Shown piece by piece: positions 27,201 to 40,159 of a stretch of 64,000 bases of DNA. How positions within the stretch are numbered: position 1 is the first letter of the stretch; every line of letters begins with the position of its first letter. The translations under genes were made by a program, and so were the position numbers. Below the pieces are notes generated by a model, which was given only the letters and a program-made list of their open reading frames with translations, was not told the DNA's origin and ran no database searches. Location: NCBI GenBank assembly GCA_009869945.1, contig WIXG01000206.1, forward strand, positions 78,472-142,471, in the 5' to 3' direction. Origin of the DNA: Mesaphorura yosii (lineage: Eukaryota > Arthropoda > Collembola > Poduromorpha > Tullbergiidae).

Positions 27201-30200
27201 ACTAAAACGAACACGAAGACCGAAAAGGGTGGAAAGATTTTTTACTTGAACCCACACTCAACTCAACCCTGCAATTATCAGGCCGGCCAGGCCAGGGCCT
27301 CTGTCGTTCTGACGAGAGTTCATAAGGACAGCATAGCAAAGTGACTGGACTAGCTTGCATTTCATTTAACTTCATTATTCACACAACACAGCACAGCTCG
27401 GCATGCAGTTTCCAGTGCCTGGTAATAATGTTTTTGTTTGTGAGTTGATTTGTAGCAGCAGCCGACGAGTTTCTGTGCAGTGCCCAACTCGCTTTGCTTT
27501 GGAGTGAAGTGAAGAGGGCCGGAGGATGACTGCGTTGGCTTGGCTGCGAGTGGAGCTTGACAGGAGAGGTTTGAAGTGTAGGAGAGAAGAATGGACAATT
27601 CACCGTCGGGGTCTTTTGTACTCCCATCGCGTAACAACAATGACGTTCATAAATTCTGACCACGACGTTGATGTATATGACCCGTCACTGACATGTTAAG
27701 TGCTTCCCTTCATCTCCTAACGACGACCCGCGCCTCAACACGCCCGAAAATGCAGCCAGCAGGAAACTTAAGTCACGCCACGGCCACGGCCCTTTTCCCA
27801 ATGCCAACTGCAAGCAGCTTTTATAACTATTTGCTGCTGCTTGCAGATTTCAATAATTTCAAGGCACAAAATTTCACCGTTAAGAACATTTTATTTTAGC
27901 ACACAAATCCAAACGTTCTAAGAAGATATATGTCGTCATACTTGGGTTAAAGTTTCTGTAATGCAGTCTTTATTTAAAATATTTTGATTTATGATCCTTG
28001 GCAAATTGATACAAACAACTAGCACGCATGCACGGACGCACGCATGAAACAAGCAACAATATCTGTACTTGATCATCACCTCCTCGTGTAATATCAGCCC
28101 GGCCAACACAACGACAAAGCGAATTCGTTGTCATTGTCTGCTCTGCGAGATGATCTGATCAGTAATGCAAAATGAATTGCAGTATCAAAGTGTAGGCAGG
28201 CAGGCACTGAAAACGACCGGCCGATCGACGAGCAGCGAGCAGCATCACAGAGACGATCTCTCCCTCATTTCACTATTTAATTTGTACTGCATTACATTAA
28301 TGAATATCTCTGACCTATAAAAGTGTGACCCGAACGAACCAGCACGTGTCTCTTTCTCTTAATGACCGAAGAGAAATGTCAGTCAAAACTCGTTGGGAAA
28401 ACTCGCGAACAAAAGCACAGACAGCTTTTGCTGGCGTCTGCGCCTGAGTCGCGCATCGCAATTGCAATAAATTATGATTTCTTTTTATTTAACTTCAGTA
28501 ATTCAATTATGCTTGAACTTGGCGAGACAGGGCAGGCAGAGAATTCATTAATTTCTCGCTGTGCCGCGCTGCATTTGCATTTTGAAGTCCAATGCTGTGA
28601 TTTTCGATTTAAAACGTTGTAAATAATAATTACCTCAGCGCTGTGATTGAGACGACGTGTTTACATTTCAGATGAGCTGTCGGAAGAGTCGGAACGCAGC
28701 ATCAGCAAGACAGGCAGAAGAGAAGAGAAGATTACACAAGGAAGCAATCACATCGCTGAAGAAAAGAAACGCCCGACCGAACACGGCACACATGCACGAG
28801 TGTCCTTGTCAGAGGATGATAAATGAGGAGTGTATGAAAGGAAAAATATGTGTCATCCTCATCAGCATCGCACATCTTCGTGATTTGTGATCAGACCAGA
28901 AGTACACGTACGCATACACATTGAAATGCAAGACCACTGCATATTGCATTACACATGAATGACGACAATGTGGAGTTGTCAACATCAATTTCTGCTGCTT
29001 TGTTGTACCAAATAATTAATCATCTTCCCCAAATGCGATGCATGTAGACCAAGTCAGTGAAACTGTGAGACTGAGTTTGGCTTGGCTTGTCTGCGATTGC
29101 TTGACCATAAGACAATATTTTACTCCCGCGAGATTCAAACAAACGGCCATGATTGTCTGATTACTGATTGTACAAATGCAGTTGCACGTGATTTTATTTA
29201 ACCGCACTCGCAGCACAACAATTGTTTACCCTTGCGTATTGTAATAGCATTCAAGGGGCTGTCAATTGCGTTGCGTACCGGCAACGTAATCGCTCAGGAA
29301 GAAACCCTCCAATACTCAACCACAAGAAAATTCCGCCTCGCATACGCTTCGCGTACGTGCAATCATTCCAAAATCGCAAAGGTTACATTCCAACAATGAA
29401 CCGCAACCGCTGCTGCCTCATGCCGCGCTGGCGCTTTTAATTTCCATTGTGAACTGATTGAAGTAAAGTATTTACTTCCGAACGATTTACTAAGCCCGTT
29501 GTGGTGCTCGTGCTCGCAGTCTATTGAATTAGTTGATATTCATAATTGAATTAAATTCTCATTTCCTGTTTCTGCCTGGGCACCGTCAGTCACCAGTCAT
29601 TCACTCATTTCTTAATGCACGGCACGCCACGCCAAGCAATTACACACTGTTGACTGTCAACAACCCTCAATGAATCCTGTGCTTAAATGGCAATTATTTC
29701 ACCGGGTGCACGGCACGGCCCGACCAGGTGTTTTCTGCACTGAATGACTCCACCAATCCCCTTTCACAAGAATTAGTTCTTAGCTTTACTCCGTGTCGTA
29801 ATTTAGTGGTTGAGGGTGAAAGCCGCAAGCAGCAGGAAACTAAATCTTACACAATTTTTTGTGAAACATAAATCGGGAAGTGAATTGGGAACTTGAGAGT
29901 CGAGAAGAGCATTCAGCCTCCACTTCACTTGAACCAGCAGTAGTAGTGTTTCAGCATCAGTCGCAATATTGCCAGGCTCATCTTTCGTCATCAATGTCAG
30001 CCAGCAGTCAGGCATTCCCGTCTGCCGTGTCCCGTGATACGCATAAGACGAGAAGATGGATGGACGGATCGACTGGATGAATGATGATGATGATATTGTA
30101 ACATGTGTAATATTCCATAAGCTCGAAGCCCGCTGCAGTACGGAGAAGTAATTTACAGTTTGCATCTCTCTTCACACCTCATTCATCATCATTTACAATA

Positions 30201-33200
30201 GACAAACCATGAAGTCAAGACAAGGGCGTGTTTCTCTTTTGACTTGACTCTCCGTGCAGTGCTATGCTTCTCTAAACCAAAAAATGATTCTATTTTCCAC
30301 ACGTAGCCTAGACGGTACAGAAGGATGAGTGGCAGGCATGAAGCATTAGGATAATGGTATTGATCAAGGTGAAAACACATTGTCACGACATGCACGAAAG
30401 ATATTTATAATAATCATAATTCCCGTGCCATAACTCGTAACTGACTGCCAGGCCCTTAAATGCGTAAAGGCATAAGGCACTGTGCTCGTGCATTACTCGC
30501 TATTGCTGGGATGTTCGTAGCAGCCCAGCAATCAGAAGATGATGACTCTTCCATCATCATTTTCCAGTTTTTATCTTATCACTATAATTATTCAGAGAAA
30601 GAACCATTGCAGTGCAGTGCAGTGCTTCACAGCGCAGTGAACGATGATGGAAGGAATTTGAGTGCGAAGCGATGATGATGCTCTGACATAATTCTGTCCC
30701 TGTTCCTACTCTGCTCTGCTCTCCTTTCCCATCACTCATAATTATGTGCGTTAACTACCACCATCGACTACCTTTAACGCTGACGCTGACACTGACACTC
30801 TGGCCAGAATTTACTTCAAGACGGATAGCCCCACTAATGAGGAGGCTTAAATGATTAATTACACTGCTGCGCTGCTCTAAAGTCTCAAGCTCTGCTCTGC
30901 TTGAGCCTCCGATCCTACTAACTAAACTAAGCGTCGGTTTTTACATTTGAGACCTTGAATTGCAAAAGGTTGCACGTGAGATGAGTCAGCGTCTTAAATT
31001 CGCTGCCCTCCAAACTGCATTCGGTTTTATAATTCACACTTGCTGTCATTTCGCATTTTCAACAATTTTTCATGACTAATTAACCGTTACTGTGAAGCCT
31101 TTTCACTGCCTACCATCATCGCGTCATCATTATTCTTCTCTTCTCCGTGCCGTATGCCTGCCTTTAATTCGTCATGCAGTCCTTCTTTGATCGCGCCTGT
31201 GCCCGTTGCGTTCTTATTCGCGGTACACGCATTTAAGCAGCTTGAAGCGTTAATGCGCTAATGGCCTTCGATGATCGCTCACTCGCGCGTTCGTCTGTGT
31301 TTGCACAGTGCCAGCACAACATTCATCAACATTAGATTTACGATTAGAAATGGTTACGAATTTGAATTTGAATTGGAGACTGGCTTGGCATTTGTTTGCT
31401 TGCGCTGCGCTGCGTTGTTGACAAATGACCAACGCATTTCGACGTGAGGTTAACTTCCAAGCCAAGTCAAGCCAAGCCAAGTCTCTGTCATAATCGTCAT
31501 CGTCATGAATAATGCCAGCTATCATTTGCCACTCGCATAATTAAAATATTCATACAAAACTGTGACTGCGATTGCGAGTTTGATATAAAGACCGCGTGCA
31601 GAGTGCAATGCAGAGTCCATTTCCATTCCCTGCCGCTAACCAGCGTTGAATTTGACGTGTGTACGAGCAGACAGCAGAGCATAAGACACATTAATTTGAT
31701 TTCAAAGCAAACGAAATAACAATAACGATAAATTGCCCTTTTTGTAATAAATATTTCGTGTATTTTGTATTTGTATTTTGTACTTGTCATGTCCCGTGTC
31801 TCCTCGTCTCTTAACTTATGATTGAGAAATATGATCCGCCTCTGAAGGCCAGGACAACTGTCATTAAAAATTCAAAATCGTCTCGACTCAACTCATAAAT
31901 CTTACGCACGGGTCGTACTTAATGTCAGCCGATTCAAAAGCCAAACACCAGGACATCAATACCAACTTGAAGTTTCGCCTAGCTTGACAATAAACTTTAT
32001 TAAACCTTACACACGTCACGTATCACGTTGACTCTTCCTTCCTTGTTATATCTATCATTCTAGATGCTTATCGCACCCGTGCCCGCGACTGTGTCAGTTG
32101 AGTGTATCAAATTCTTATCGCCGCGCCGATTTAAAAATTGATAAGTTTCAGATTTACAATCAGTCGAAGGGTTTCTCTTTTTATTGCTACCCGCTCACGC
32201 ATTTAAATTTGACTGCTGAAATTAAATACTCAAACTGCACGCACCCAGTCTCGCAATGCACAATAAAATTGGAAATCGCGTGTCGAGGCACCGAACAATT
32301 CGAAGCGGGACACCGAGAAATGCGAATGCGGAGCAGTTCCTCCGGAATACCAATTGCCATAAATTCTCACTTGATTCACATACGTGTTCATAAATCCAGG
32401 CGAGCACGCTTTTTTGTTAGCATCCATTAATACGGAATTCAGCATTGCGCTCGATATGAATTACACGCATCCACATAAATGTCACACACGACGCGCCGCG
32501 GAGTGCGGAGGGGAATTTTATTTTAAAGTATTGCGGATCAAATTCAGTGATTATTTATTGTCAGAGGCGAGAAAGGAGAAAGGGGAATTCAGAATTTTAA
32601 ATGATTTAAACTCGGGGCTGCCACCAGCCAACAATGAAAATGACGAGGAAGAAAGTGCAAGGAAAAAGAAATCTCGCCTGCACAGCGCGCTCGGCAGCGT
32701 TCTCGCATTAATTTCGGTGTGCCACACCACATTAAATATTTCTCGTTTGTGTGTCCCATGCGGATCATTTTAAAGTTTTCAAACAAATTGGACACGGACG
32801 TCATGAATAAATTTTTCAGGTTATTACGACACTTTTTATGATGCGTTTGGCGCGCTGCGTTGCATGAATCATGTGTACACAGTCACGCAGACATTGGGCA
32901 AATGAAGGTCGCAGCTGCTGCCTTCCTTGCATCAGCCGCCACGCCGCCGTCAACATCAACTTGTTATTTTGCGATGACAGTTTAAAGATGTATAATTTCC
33001 ACGGAGAGCAAGCGTAATGCAGCATATTGTCAAAGTCAACGTCAAGTCAAGCCAAGGCAGTCACTGTCAATCAAACTCGCGTTCAGAGTTTCTTCATTGT
33101 CTTGAAATCTAATTAACTTTTACGCAATCCTGCCTGCCTGCTTTGATTGAGTTGGCAATCACAATTTGCAATCGAAATCTCGACTTGGATCAGAGGCACT

Positions 33201-34090
33201 TCAGACGATAGACGAATACTGATGCTGAGGGACTGACTGATTGGCTTTCTTCGAGTGCGTGCGAAATGTTTACGCGACGCACTGACATTCTCGGCGCAAA
33301 CATTGAAATTGGGGAGATCGGTGTAATTACTCACACAGGCAAGACAAACGCAAAGGCAAGGTGGCTTTCGTATCCCGCTTTGAAATCCAATACTCAGCGA
33401 AACAGCGAAGAATTAGCGCACACGTCGAGATGAAGTTGATACGTATGTTTGATGATGTAAAGTTGATGGTAAACTTTGCATAATAATCAAAGTCAGTTTA
33501 TTTTTCTTGCATATTAGTTGTGTTGTGTCTTTTGCCTTTGCACGTTTGCGTGTTTGCGTTTGATGGGACGTCAGTCAGTGTAGAAGAAGAGAAAGAAATG
33601 CCTCGCAGTTGGAGACTTATGAGACACAGGCGGAGGTCTTCGCGCAATGCAAAAGGGAATGAAATATTCAGAGTTGATGCTCGAAGTTTGATTTTCTGAT
33701 TGCCAGGCAGAGCAGTGAGCAAGCAGCTTAACTTGAATTGTGATGATGGCTTGTTTGATTACGTGTCATCTTGTCCTCAATCTCCTGCCATGCTAGCCTT
33801 ATCAATCATTAATTTGCCACGTGCATTGTGCATGACGAACGAGTCCGAATATTCCGAATTCGCAGACAGAACGGATGTTTAAAGATTAGCATGCCAAGCC
33901 TAGCAGCACTCATGAGTCGCGACACGATGCAGAACAGCTTCATATCGGTTTTAAATTAACGTTGTAATTCCTGCCACTGCGCTGCCATCCGAATTAAGTC
34001 AGGTCACAGTTGCCTCGCACGTCGCGACAATCGTATAAATCATTCACGAGTCGTTTCCTCCAAACGCAATTAAACTAAATAATAATTTCA

Positions 34091-34117
34091 TACCCTCGTA
34101 TACCTTCTTCGAGGGTA
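34091..34117. other. Short inverted repeat
   Basis: TACCCTCG and its exact reverse complement CGAGGGTA are separated by 11 bases. A chance origin cannot be excluded. Confidence 0.4.
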
Positions 34118-36241
34118 GCATAGAAGAAAGATGGGTAGAGTGTCTCATGAATATACATTGCCATATTATCCGAATCATCCGAATGCGGATGCCCGCTTCT
34201 TCTTCCACTGCTGTTGCTGTACGATCACGTGTCCTGAATTTATTTGGAGTAATCGCGGACGAGGTACTAGAAAGAAAGAGTTGAGTCATACTCCTATTAA
34301 TTTGCTGTTCTAGTTCAGGTACTCAAATGTAGGTTGCTGTGTTCTGCGTTGTTGAATGTGCCTTTTGCAATTTGAGAAGGAAATCAGAGCGAGCGGCGGA
34401 AGTGCAGAACCCGAAGCAGTTTCAGTCGAGTCGACATGAAAGGGAAAACGAGTAAATGAGCTTTAGGTGGAAACTGGAACTAGACACATTAAATGATGAA
34501 TGAGAAGTCATCAATCAGAGTTGTCACGAAATCCACTGCGAACTGCCTGGTTCAAGGCAGGCAGGCAGAGGAAGTCGAAGTCGAAGTGAGGTCGGTCGAT
34601 CGCTGAATGGTGAATTCCAGACGAGTCTTGCCTACCTTCGCCTGTTCGTCTTCTACAACTGCTACTGTCATTACGTCTTTACACCGCATCCGTGCCAAGC
34701 CAAGCCAAGCCACAGCTCGGCCGAGTGACGTGACATGTCAGTGACAAAGTAATGATGCTTTTTACCCTGCTCCTGCTCCAAGAGATAAAGGTAGTCCGTC
34801 TAGTCTAGTGTTTAGTCTAGTTTGAGGATGGGTTTCTTTCTTTTCTTCTCACTTCCTCTGCCAACGCAGTGCACGCACGGCGTAATTCTTAAGTGACACG
34901 AACAAGATTAGGTGCGAGTGTCAAGTGCGAAAAGACATTAGATCGTCGCGAACAAATGTTCGAGCTTAGCCAAGTCAGTAACAGTAACCCAAATGCTTTC
35001 GACGTCAAATCACGAATTCTGCAGAGTGCAGATGAATCGGCAGCCGAGTTCTTGGAATGAGAATCCAAATCGAACAGATTTGGTCGTGAGGACGTCAATT
35101 TCAAGTTTAATATGAAGACGAAGACACACACCTTCGCACGGTCGGCTTTCCTTGTCAGCTGTCTCAATTCACGGTGTTGGATTTCGTTATCATTTTTCTT
35201 TCGACCTCGTTCATTCATTAATCTGGAAACTAACCCTGTAATTTCCTCGTGTATTGTCAATCCCACGCAACACACAATTTCAATACGCAATTCACAATAA
35301 TCACACACCAAACTAATTCGTGGTTCAAGAGCATCCTTTCGCCTGAGCGGTCGGGTCCTTCAATTCGAATCCCAATTCCAACTCATTATGCAATTATACG
35401 GGCAATTAGAGATGTGAAACGCATAGTCCTCAGATTACCAACAGAGCGACAATCCATTCTAAACTAAATACGGCGATATCGGAACATTTGAGCTTCATCA
35501 TCCTTCTAAGTTGCAAGTAGACCAGGGCAGCCTCCCTTTTCTTTATCTTGCAGCAACCCTTTCGATAAATCCTTTCTGCTCGTCCGCCGTCCGCTATGCG
35601 CTGCAACGTAAACACCAACTTCCTGTGTTGAGCCGGGTCGTTATTAATAAGCAAAAGCAATACGCACAATGCAATGAATGTCTACTCCTTTCCTTTGACA
35701 TGCCGATGCTGATTGTGTGTCATGCCGCAAAGCGATTGTATAGACTGGTGAATCAGTGCGACTTAACGAGATAATAATAGTGCACGCACATGCGGAACTT
35801 GTCTACTTGTCTACAGAGAGGACGTAGACGCGAGTTTTGTTTTTCTTTATCTTTATGAATTTCACTGCACTGTACCAGGCTGGAGAATGCACCAAATCCG
35901 AACAAATGGTTCTTGTTAACTATCTTAATAAACTTCTCCCACCCAGCGCCAGTTTGAGCTGCCGAAATTGGTGAACTGGAGCATCGAAAGAAAATGCTTC
36001 CGAATTGGGCTATTTAACTCCGTTTGAAGTTGTCTCTATACCACCAAATCGACTGCGCCTTGCCATGCGGCCGATTACCGAGCACTACCCGCCGTAAAAT
36101 ATCTCGAACCACTTTCCTCTTACGCAACAGTTTTTCAAAAGGTACATCGTGTTCACTCAGCTCGATGTGTTCCATCGTTTGTTAAACAAGCATTTGAACA
36201 ATGAATTTAACACTCCGGACCAATCTTCACCGTGACCTGTG

Positions 36242-39200
36242 ATGCACTTTTCAAGGCACGCCTGTCATTTTCATAATCCGCGTCCTACTCTTCGAAATCA
36301 AGTGATCTCGTCCTGCTGCTGCGACTGCATTCGAATCAACTCCCACCTGTTCGGCGGCCACGATTCGCACTCCTACTTCACCGGTTCCGAAACCGAAGAC
36401 GAAGATATGCACTTCGGTACAAAATGTCCACATCCGTCCGCCTGCCACCATATCGACATGGGAGAAAGGAGGCGGTTCTTCGAACATTTAAACAGTTCAC
36501 ACGATTTTTCGGAAGACGAGTGTCTGGAGTACTGCAGGTATTGCACCAAAAAGGTAAGACGTAATATCGTCTATTAGCAAACTAGCAAATTCCAGTTTGT
36601 TGAATGTTGGCGAGAATTCTGATCATTTGTGTCTTGTTCCCAGCAACAAATGGCGAGATATCTTACACGCCACAATTGGCAAAAACCACAGCAAAGGCGA
36701 AGGTTCGGATTCAATTAAGTAATTAATTGCTGAGTGTGCTAAGAACGTGATCATGGTTTAGCGTTGGTAATGCTGAGATTTCAATTAGGAAGTGTCTTTC
36801 AAGCTGTGGATTTCGACGACCGCAAAAGCATCCGTACGCACACGTTCGAAACCGGGACGGGAACCTGCACCAGCGCCAGCACAAGCAGTTTCGATACCAA
36901 ACAGAATCTGAATCTCGTCCTGCTACACACGAATACGAGTACGAAAGAGGCAGAAATGCTGAACAAGGGCGATTTTACCAGAAGATAAATCAAGCCAAAG
37001 TCGGCTTTCACCATCGCCATCATCAGTACGCGCACAGTGACGTCGAGAAGCCGAATCGTCTTAGGACAACAATCGACCAAACGTACATACACGAACACGA
37101 ACCACAAACGCGTAGGCCCGTCTACTCATTTGACTACCAAGATGACAGGCCGCCGTATGAAGTTGTGAGTCTGTGGAGGAGACCAAATTCTCCAGCTGGA
37201 AATCACCACTCTCAAGAAGCCGTTTCGCCGACTCCGCAAAAGTTGGAGAACGGAGGACAGCCTGATTACAAATGGTCTCTGGCAAAACATCAAGCATCGC
37301 GTGAATACCTGAACAGCATACAAACCGTGACAAAGACGAGGACGGACTGGGAAAAAAGGATTTCGACTGATCCGAAGTTCAGAAACGCGATCATAGTACA
37401 ACGAATCGAACCAGGTGAAGGCGAAGGCACACTTTCTCTTCGTGGAGAAGCACCAAGGATTGGCGTGGAACCGAATGGAGGACCAAATCATGCTCCTGCC
37501 ACGGACGAAGCCAATGCCATTTCCACCCACACTGAAGAGACAAGAGTAGAAAGAAATGAAATGCAAAACGGCCAAGGCGAGGAGTATAAAAATGAGATCA
37601 GAGCTCGACACTCGCATTCATCGTCCATGATTCATCGACAGGTGGACACGCACAATGCCAATGCCAACGCGGGCCCGAAAGCGAAAAGTCATCCCAGGCG
37701 TCATTCAGGCAAATTTCCGCACCCTGAGTACGAACACTTCAACTTGAGCAGCATGAAAATACCCGGCCATTGGTCGAACTCCAACTCGGCAGAAGTTAAT
37801 GCAGGCGACATCGAAAAACCAGGAGATGAGAACGAAAACGCTGCCAGCAGTGGTGGCAAGCAAATTCCGAAGAAATATTTCGATGAATGGAGAGCCAGAG
37901 CCAGAGCGGGCAGAAGTAGAAAGTTTCCGAATCTCGAGAAGAAAGAGCCAGGAATTAAAAATGGCTTGCTTATTCTGTCCCATTCAAGATCTCAACAAGA
38001 AATCAAGACCACGACGCATGATTTACGGCGTGTCAGTACCAAAACTGCTGCAACGGGAACGGCGGCGTCAACAAAATCTGCGCCTCCACAGCCACGGCCG
38101 AGAAGATGGTTCGAGATTTTAGACTCTGTAAACCCCTGGGCGCCTGCGCCGGCCGAAGGCCCTAATCAGCATGCGACTTTGACTGAACCAGAACGAGAAC
38201 ATGAGTCAACTGCGCACGCGGCGTCTGCTGATACTGGAGTGGATTTCGCAATCGAAATTGACGGTAGAATTCCCGCAGAACGGGCGACATCGGTAACCAA
38301 TGAAACTGAAAAGGCCCTACAACGCCTGTCCGCAGATTACAACAACGTCGTGGCTGCCGGGACCCGAACAGAGAGTTTAGACATTCGAGACTCGCGACTG
38401 GCCTTCAACGTATCCCTCGAAAATATCGCAAAATCGAAAGGATGCAGATCCACTGGAACCGGAAATCATTCTCAGAAACAGTACTGCGAAAACTCTGCGT
38501 CTACCAAAAAGAGGCACTTCGAACAGAGAACCGTGATTGGTCATCGAATCTGTCAATTTTGTCAACAACTCATTACGGAGCCCGTCGAGCCTCACAAAGT
38601 GCTTCAAGTGCAGGGCAGAAACGTGTTTTGGCATCGGAAGTGTTTCAGGTGTGCGGAGTGCGAGACGCTGCTGGACAGTCAACATCATTATTTCTGGAAG
38701 GGCAATGCGTACTGTACGCAGCACTACGCAAGCATTGCCCAAGTTCCACAATGTGCCGCGTGCCAGGAGTACATTTTTGATCGCACCATCACACTGGCGA
38801 TGGATCACACGTGGCACAAACACCATTTTCAGTGTCTAAACTGCACCCGGCCGTTGATTGACACGAAATTCGTCAAGATTGGTTCCAACTCGGCAATTTG
38901 CTTCGAGTGTCAACAAAGACTTTACTCCAAGGCAAGTATTTTGTCTTATTGTCGTTATAATGCTTTTCTGGTTCCAGCTAAAGAGAAATTGGATAAATTA
39001 TATACGGATTTATTTACAGAACTGCGTGTTTTGTGGACAGCGAATCCTACCAACTGACATTTACGTGAGGAGCGGAGATTGCTTCTGGCATTCCAACGAC
39101 ACGTGTATCAATTGCCAGACTTGTCACCGGAACCTGAGCCACGCCTCGAGAATATTTGTCCGGCATGGCAAAACGTACTGCAATCGGTACTGCGCCCAGA

Positions 39201-39259
39201 TGAATGTCTCGCCAGCAATTGCGCTGACCCACGAGAATCCTGAAGAAGTGAAAGCGTAA
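36242..39259 (+). CDS. Triple-LIM-domain protein, prickle/testin type
   Basis: Four exons: 36242-36553, 36644-36702, 36789-38931 and 39020-39259, keeping frame throughout (917 residues). The C-terminus has three tandem LIM zinc-binding domains at about 712-769, 779-831 and 840-896. Key words are FWHRKCFRCAEC, CAACQEYIF, WHKHHFQCLNC and NCVFCGQRIL, with the short spacing typical of prickle, espinas and testin, which act in planar polarity and at focal adhesions. I see no classical PET domain ahead of the LIMs. Instead the N-terminus (about 62-116) is rich in Cys and His (KCPHPSACHH, CLEYCRYC), followed by about 580 disordered, charged residues. The last intron (38932-39019) has a GC donor, AAG|GCAAGT, with a TTTACAG acceptor; it joins LIM2 to LIM3 exactly. 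The first ATG is the earliest in frame, but an upstream 5' exon cannot be excluded. Confidence 0.85.
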
Positions 39260-39311
39260 ATTGTAAATTCCTCAACGCACAAAAATGAAAATGGTACAAA
39301 ATATTGAGCAG

Positions 39312-39317
39312 ATTAAA
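39312..39317 (+). terminator. Possible polyadenylation signal of the LIM gene
   Basis: ATTAAA lies 55 bases after the TAA stop, a common variant signal at a plausible distance. Confidence 0.4.
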
Positions 39318-39620
39318 GAAACCCAAAGGAAATGCATGGCAAGGCAAGTGAATTGCGTGTGTCGGAAATCTCGAATTTACAAACGGACCTATAAAATCCA
39401 TGCGAAAGGCTTGCGCAGAGGAAGTACGCGCGGTGTGGTACTTTTATGATCTCAGCCGTCTGTGGCTGTGGCATGTTCGTCTTCAAATTAGGGAGGCAAG
39501 CAAGCAGCCTAGCAGGATATGAATACACTGAACATAGTGTTCGATTTCTTTTTATGTCTCGAAATTTATTACGCAAGCTCCAAGAAAAGTTTCGGGTTAC
39601 CGTCGTCGTCGTGCTGTGTG

Positions 39621-39640
39621 CCGTGCCGTGCCGTGCCGTG
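39621..39640. repeat. (CCGTG)4 pentamer repeat
   Basis: Four perfect CCGTG units, the same array as at 21224-21244. Confidence 0.9.
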
Positions 39641-40132
39641 CCATACTGCGATATGCGATTCATGCCAGCATTTTGTCCATGCATTTTACGAGCAGCATAG
39701 ATTTATGTGCGACCCGCACAAACATTCATTACCATTGCCCGTATTCATTTCAGCCGTCGTCTGCTGCCCGTCTATCTCTATCAATCTTGTTTATTATCCG
39801 TCCATGCATGGCTGATACTTGCATCATCTTGCATTGCGTGGAGATTGTGCACAAGAAACGAGAAAAAATTACCGTGCTTGATGTATGTGCAGGCAAGTCA
39901 TGTAATAAAATGAAATTGGATGCCGCACAGCCGTCAAGTTCAAGACCCGCCACGTTTCTCCACCCTTTTCAGATGGTTTTACACTTTGAATGATGGAGCT
40001 GCCCTGCCTGTCTTCATACATTACGAGCCATGCCAGGTCCGCTTTGATTGCCCTTAACAAGAGATGATGAGATGGGCTGATGATGAGCCAAGTTGAACAG
40101 ATGAGATTCAGAGATGAAAACGCCAACGCGAG

Positions 40133-40159
40133 GGCGAAGGCGAAGGCGAAAGGCGAAGG
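40133..40159. repeat. GGCGAA hexamer repeat
   Basis: A run of GGCGAA units with one extra A. Confidence 0.75.

Larger units (their letters stand above)
14241..36241. other. Gene desert (22 kb) between zinc-finger copy 1 and the LIM gene
   Basis: No exon with family motifs was found. Open frames are short and on both strands without splice support. The sequence is rich in AT homeodomain-like words (for example a perfect GTAATTAATTAC palindrome at 15926-15937 and GTAATTGCAATTAC at 21570-21583) and in short GC-rich tandem words of the GGCA, CCAAG, GTGCC and GGCC kind. Its position between two divergent developmental regulators suggests enhancers; that part is inference. Confidence 0.5.

Noticed and set aside
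21224-39640. Repeated identical short arrays, checked as a possible CRISPR-like array
   Set aside because: The units are 4-5-base tandem repeats without spacers; there is no array structure and no cas-type gene.
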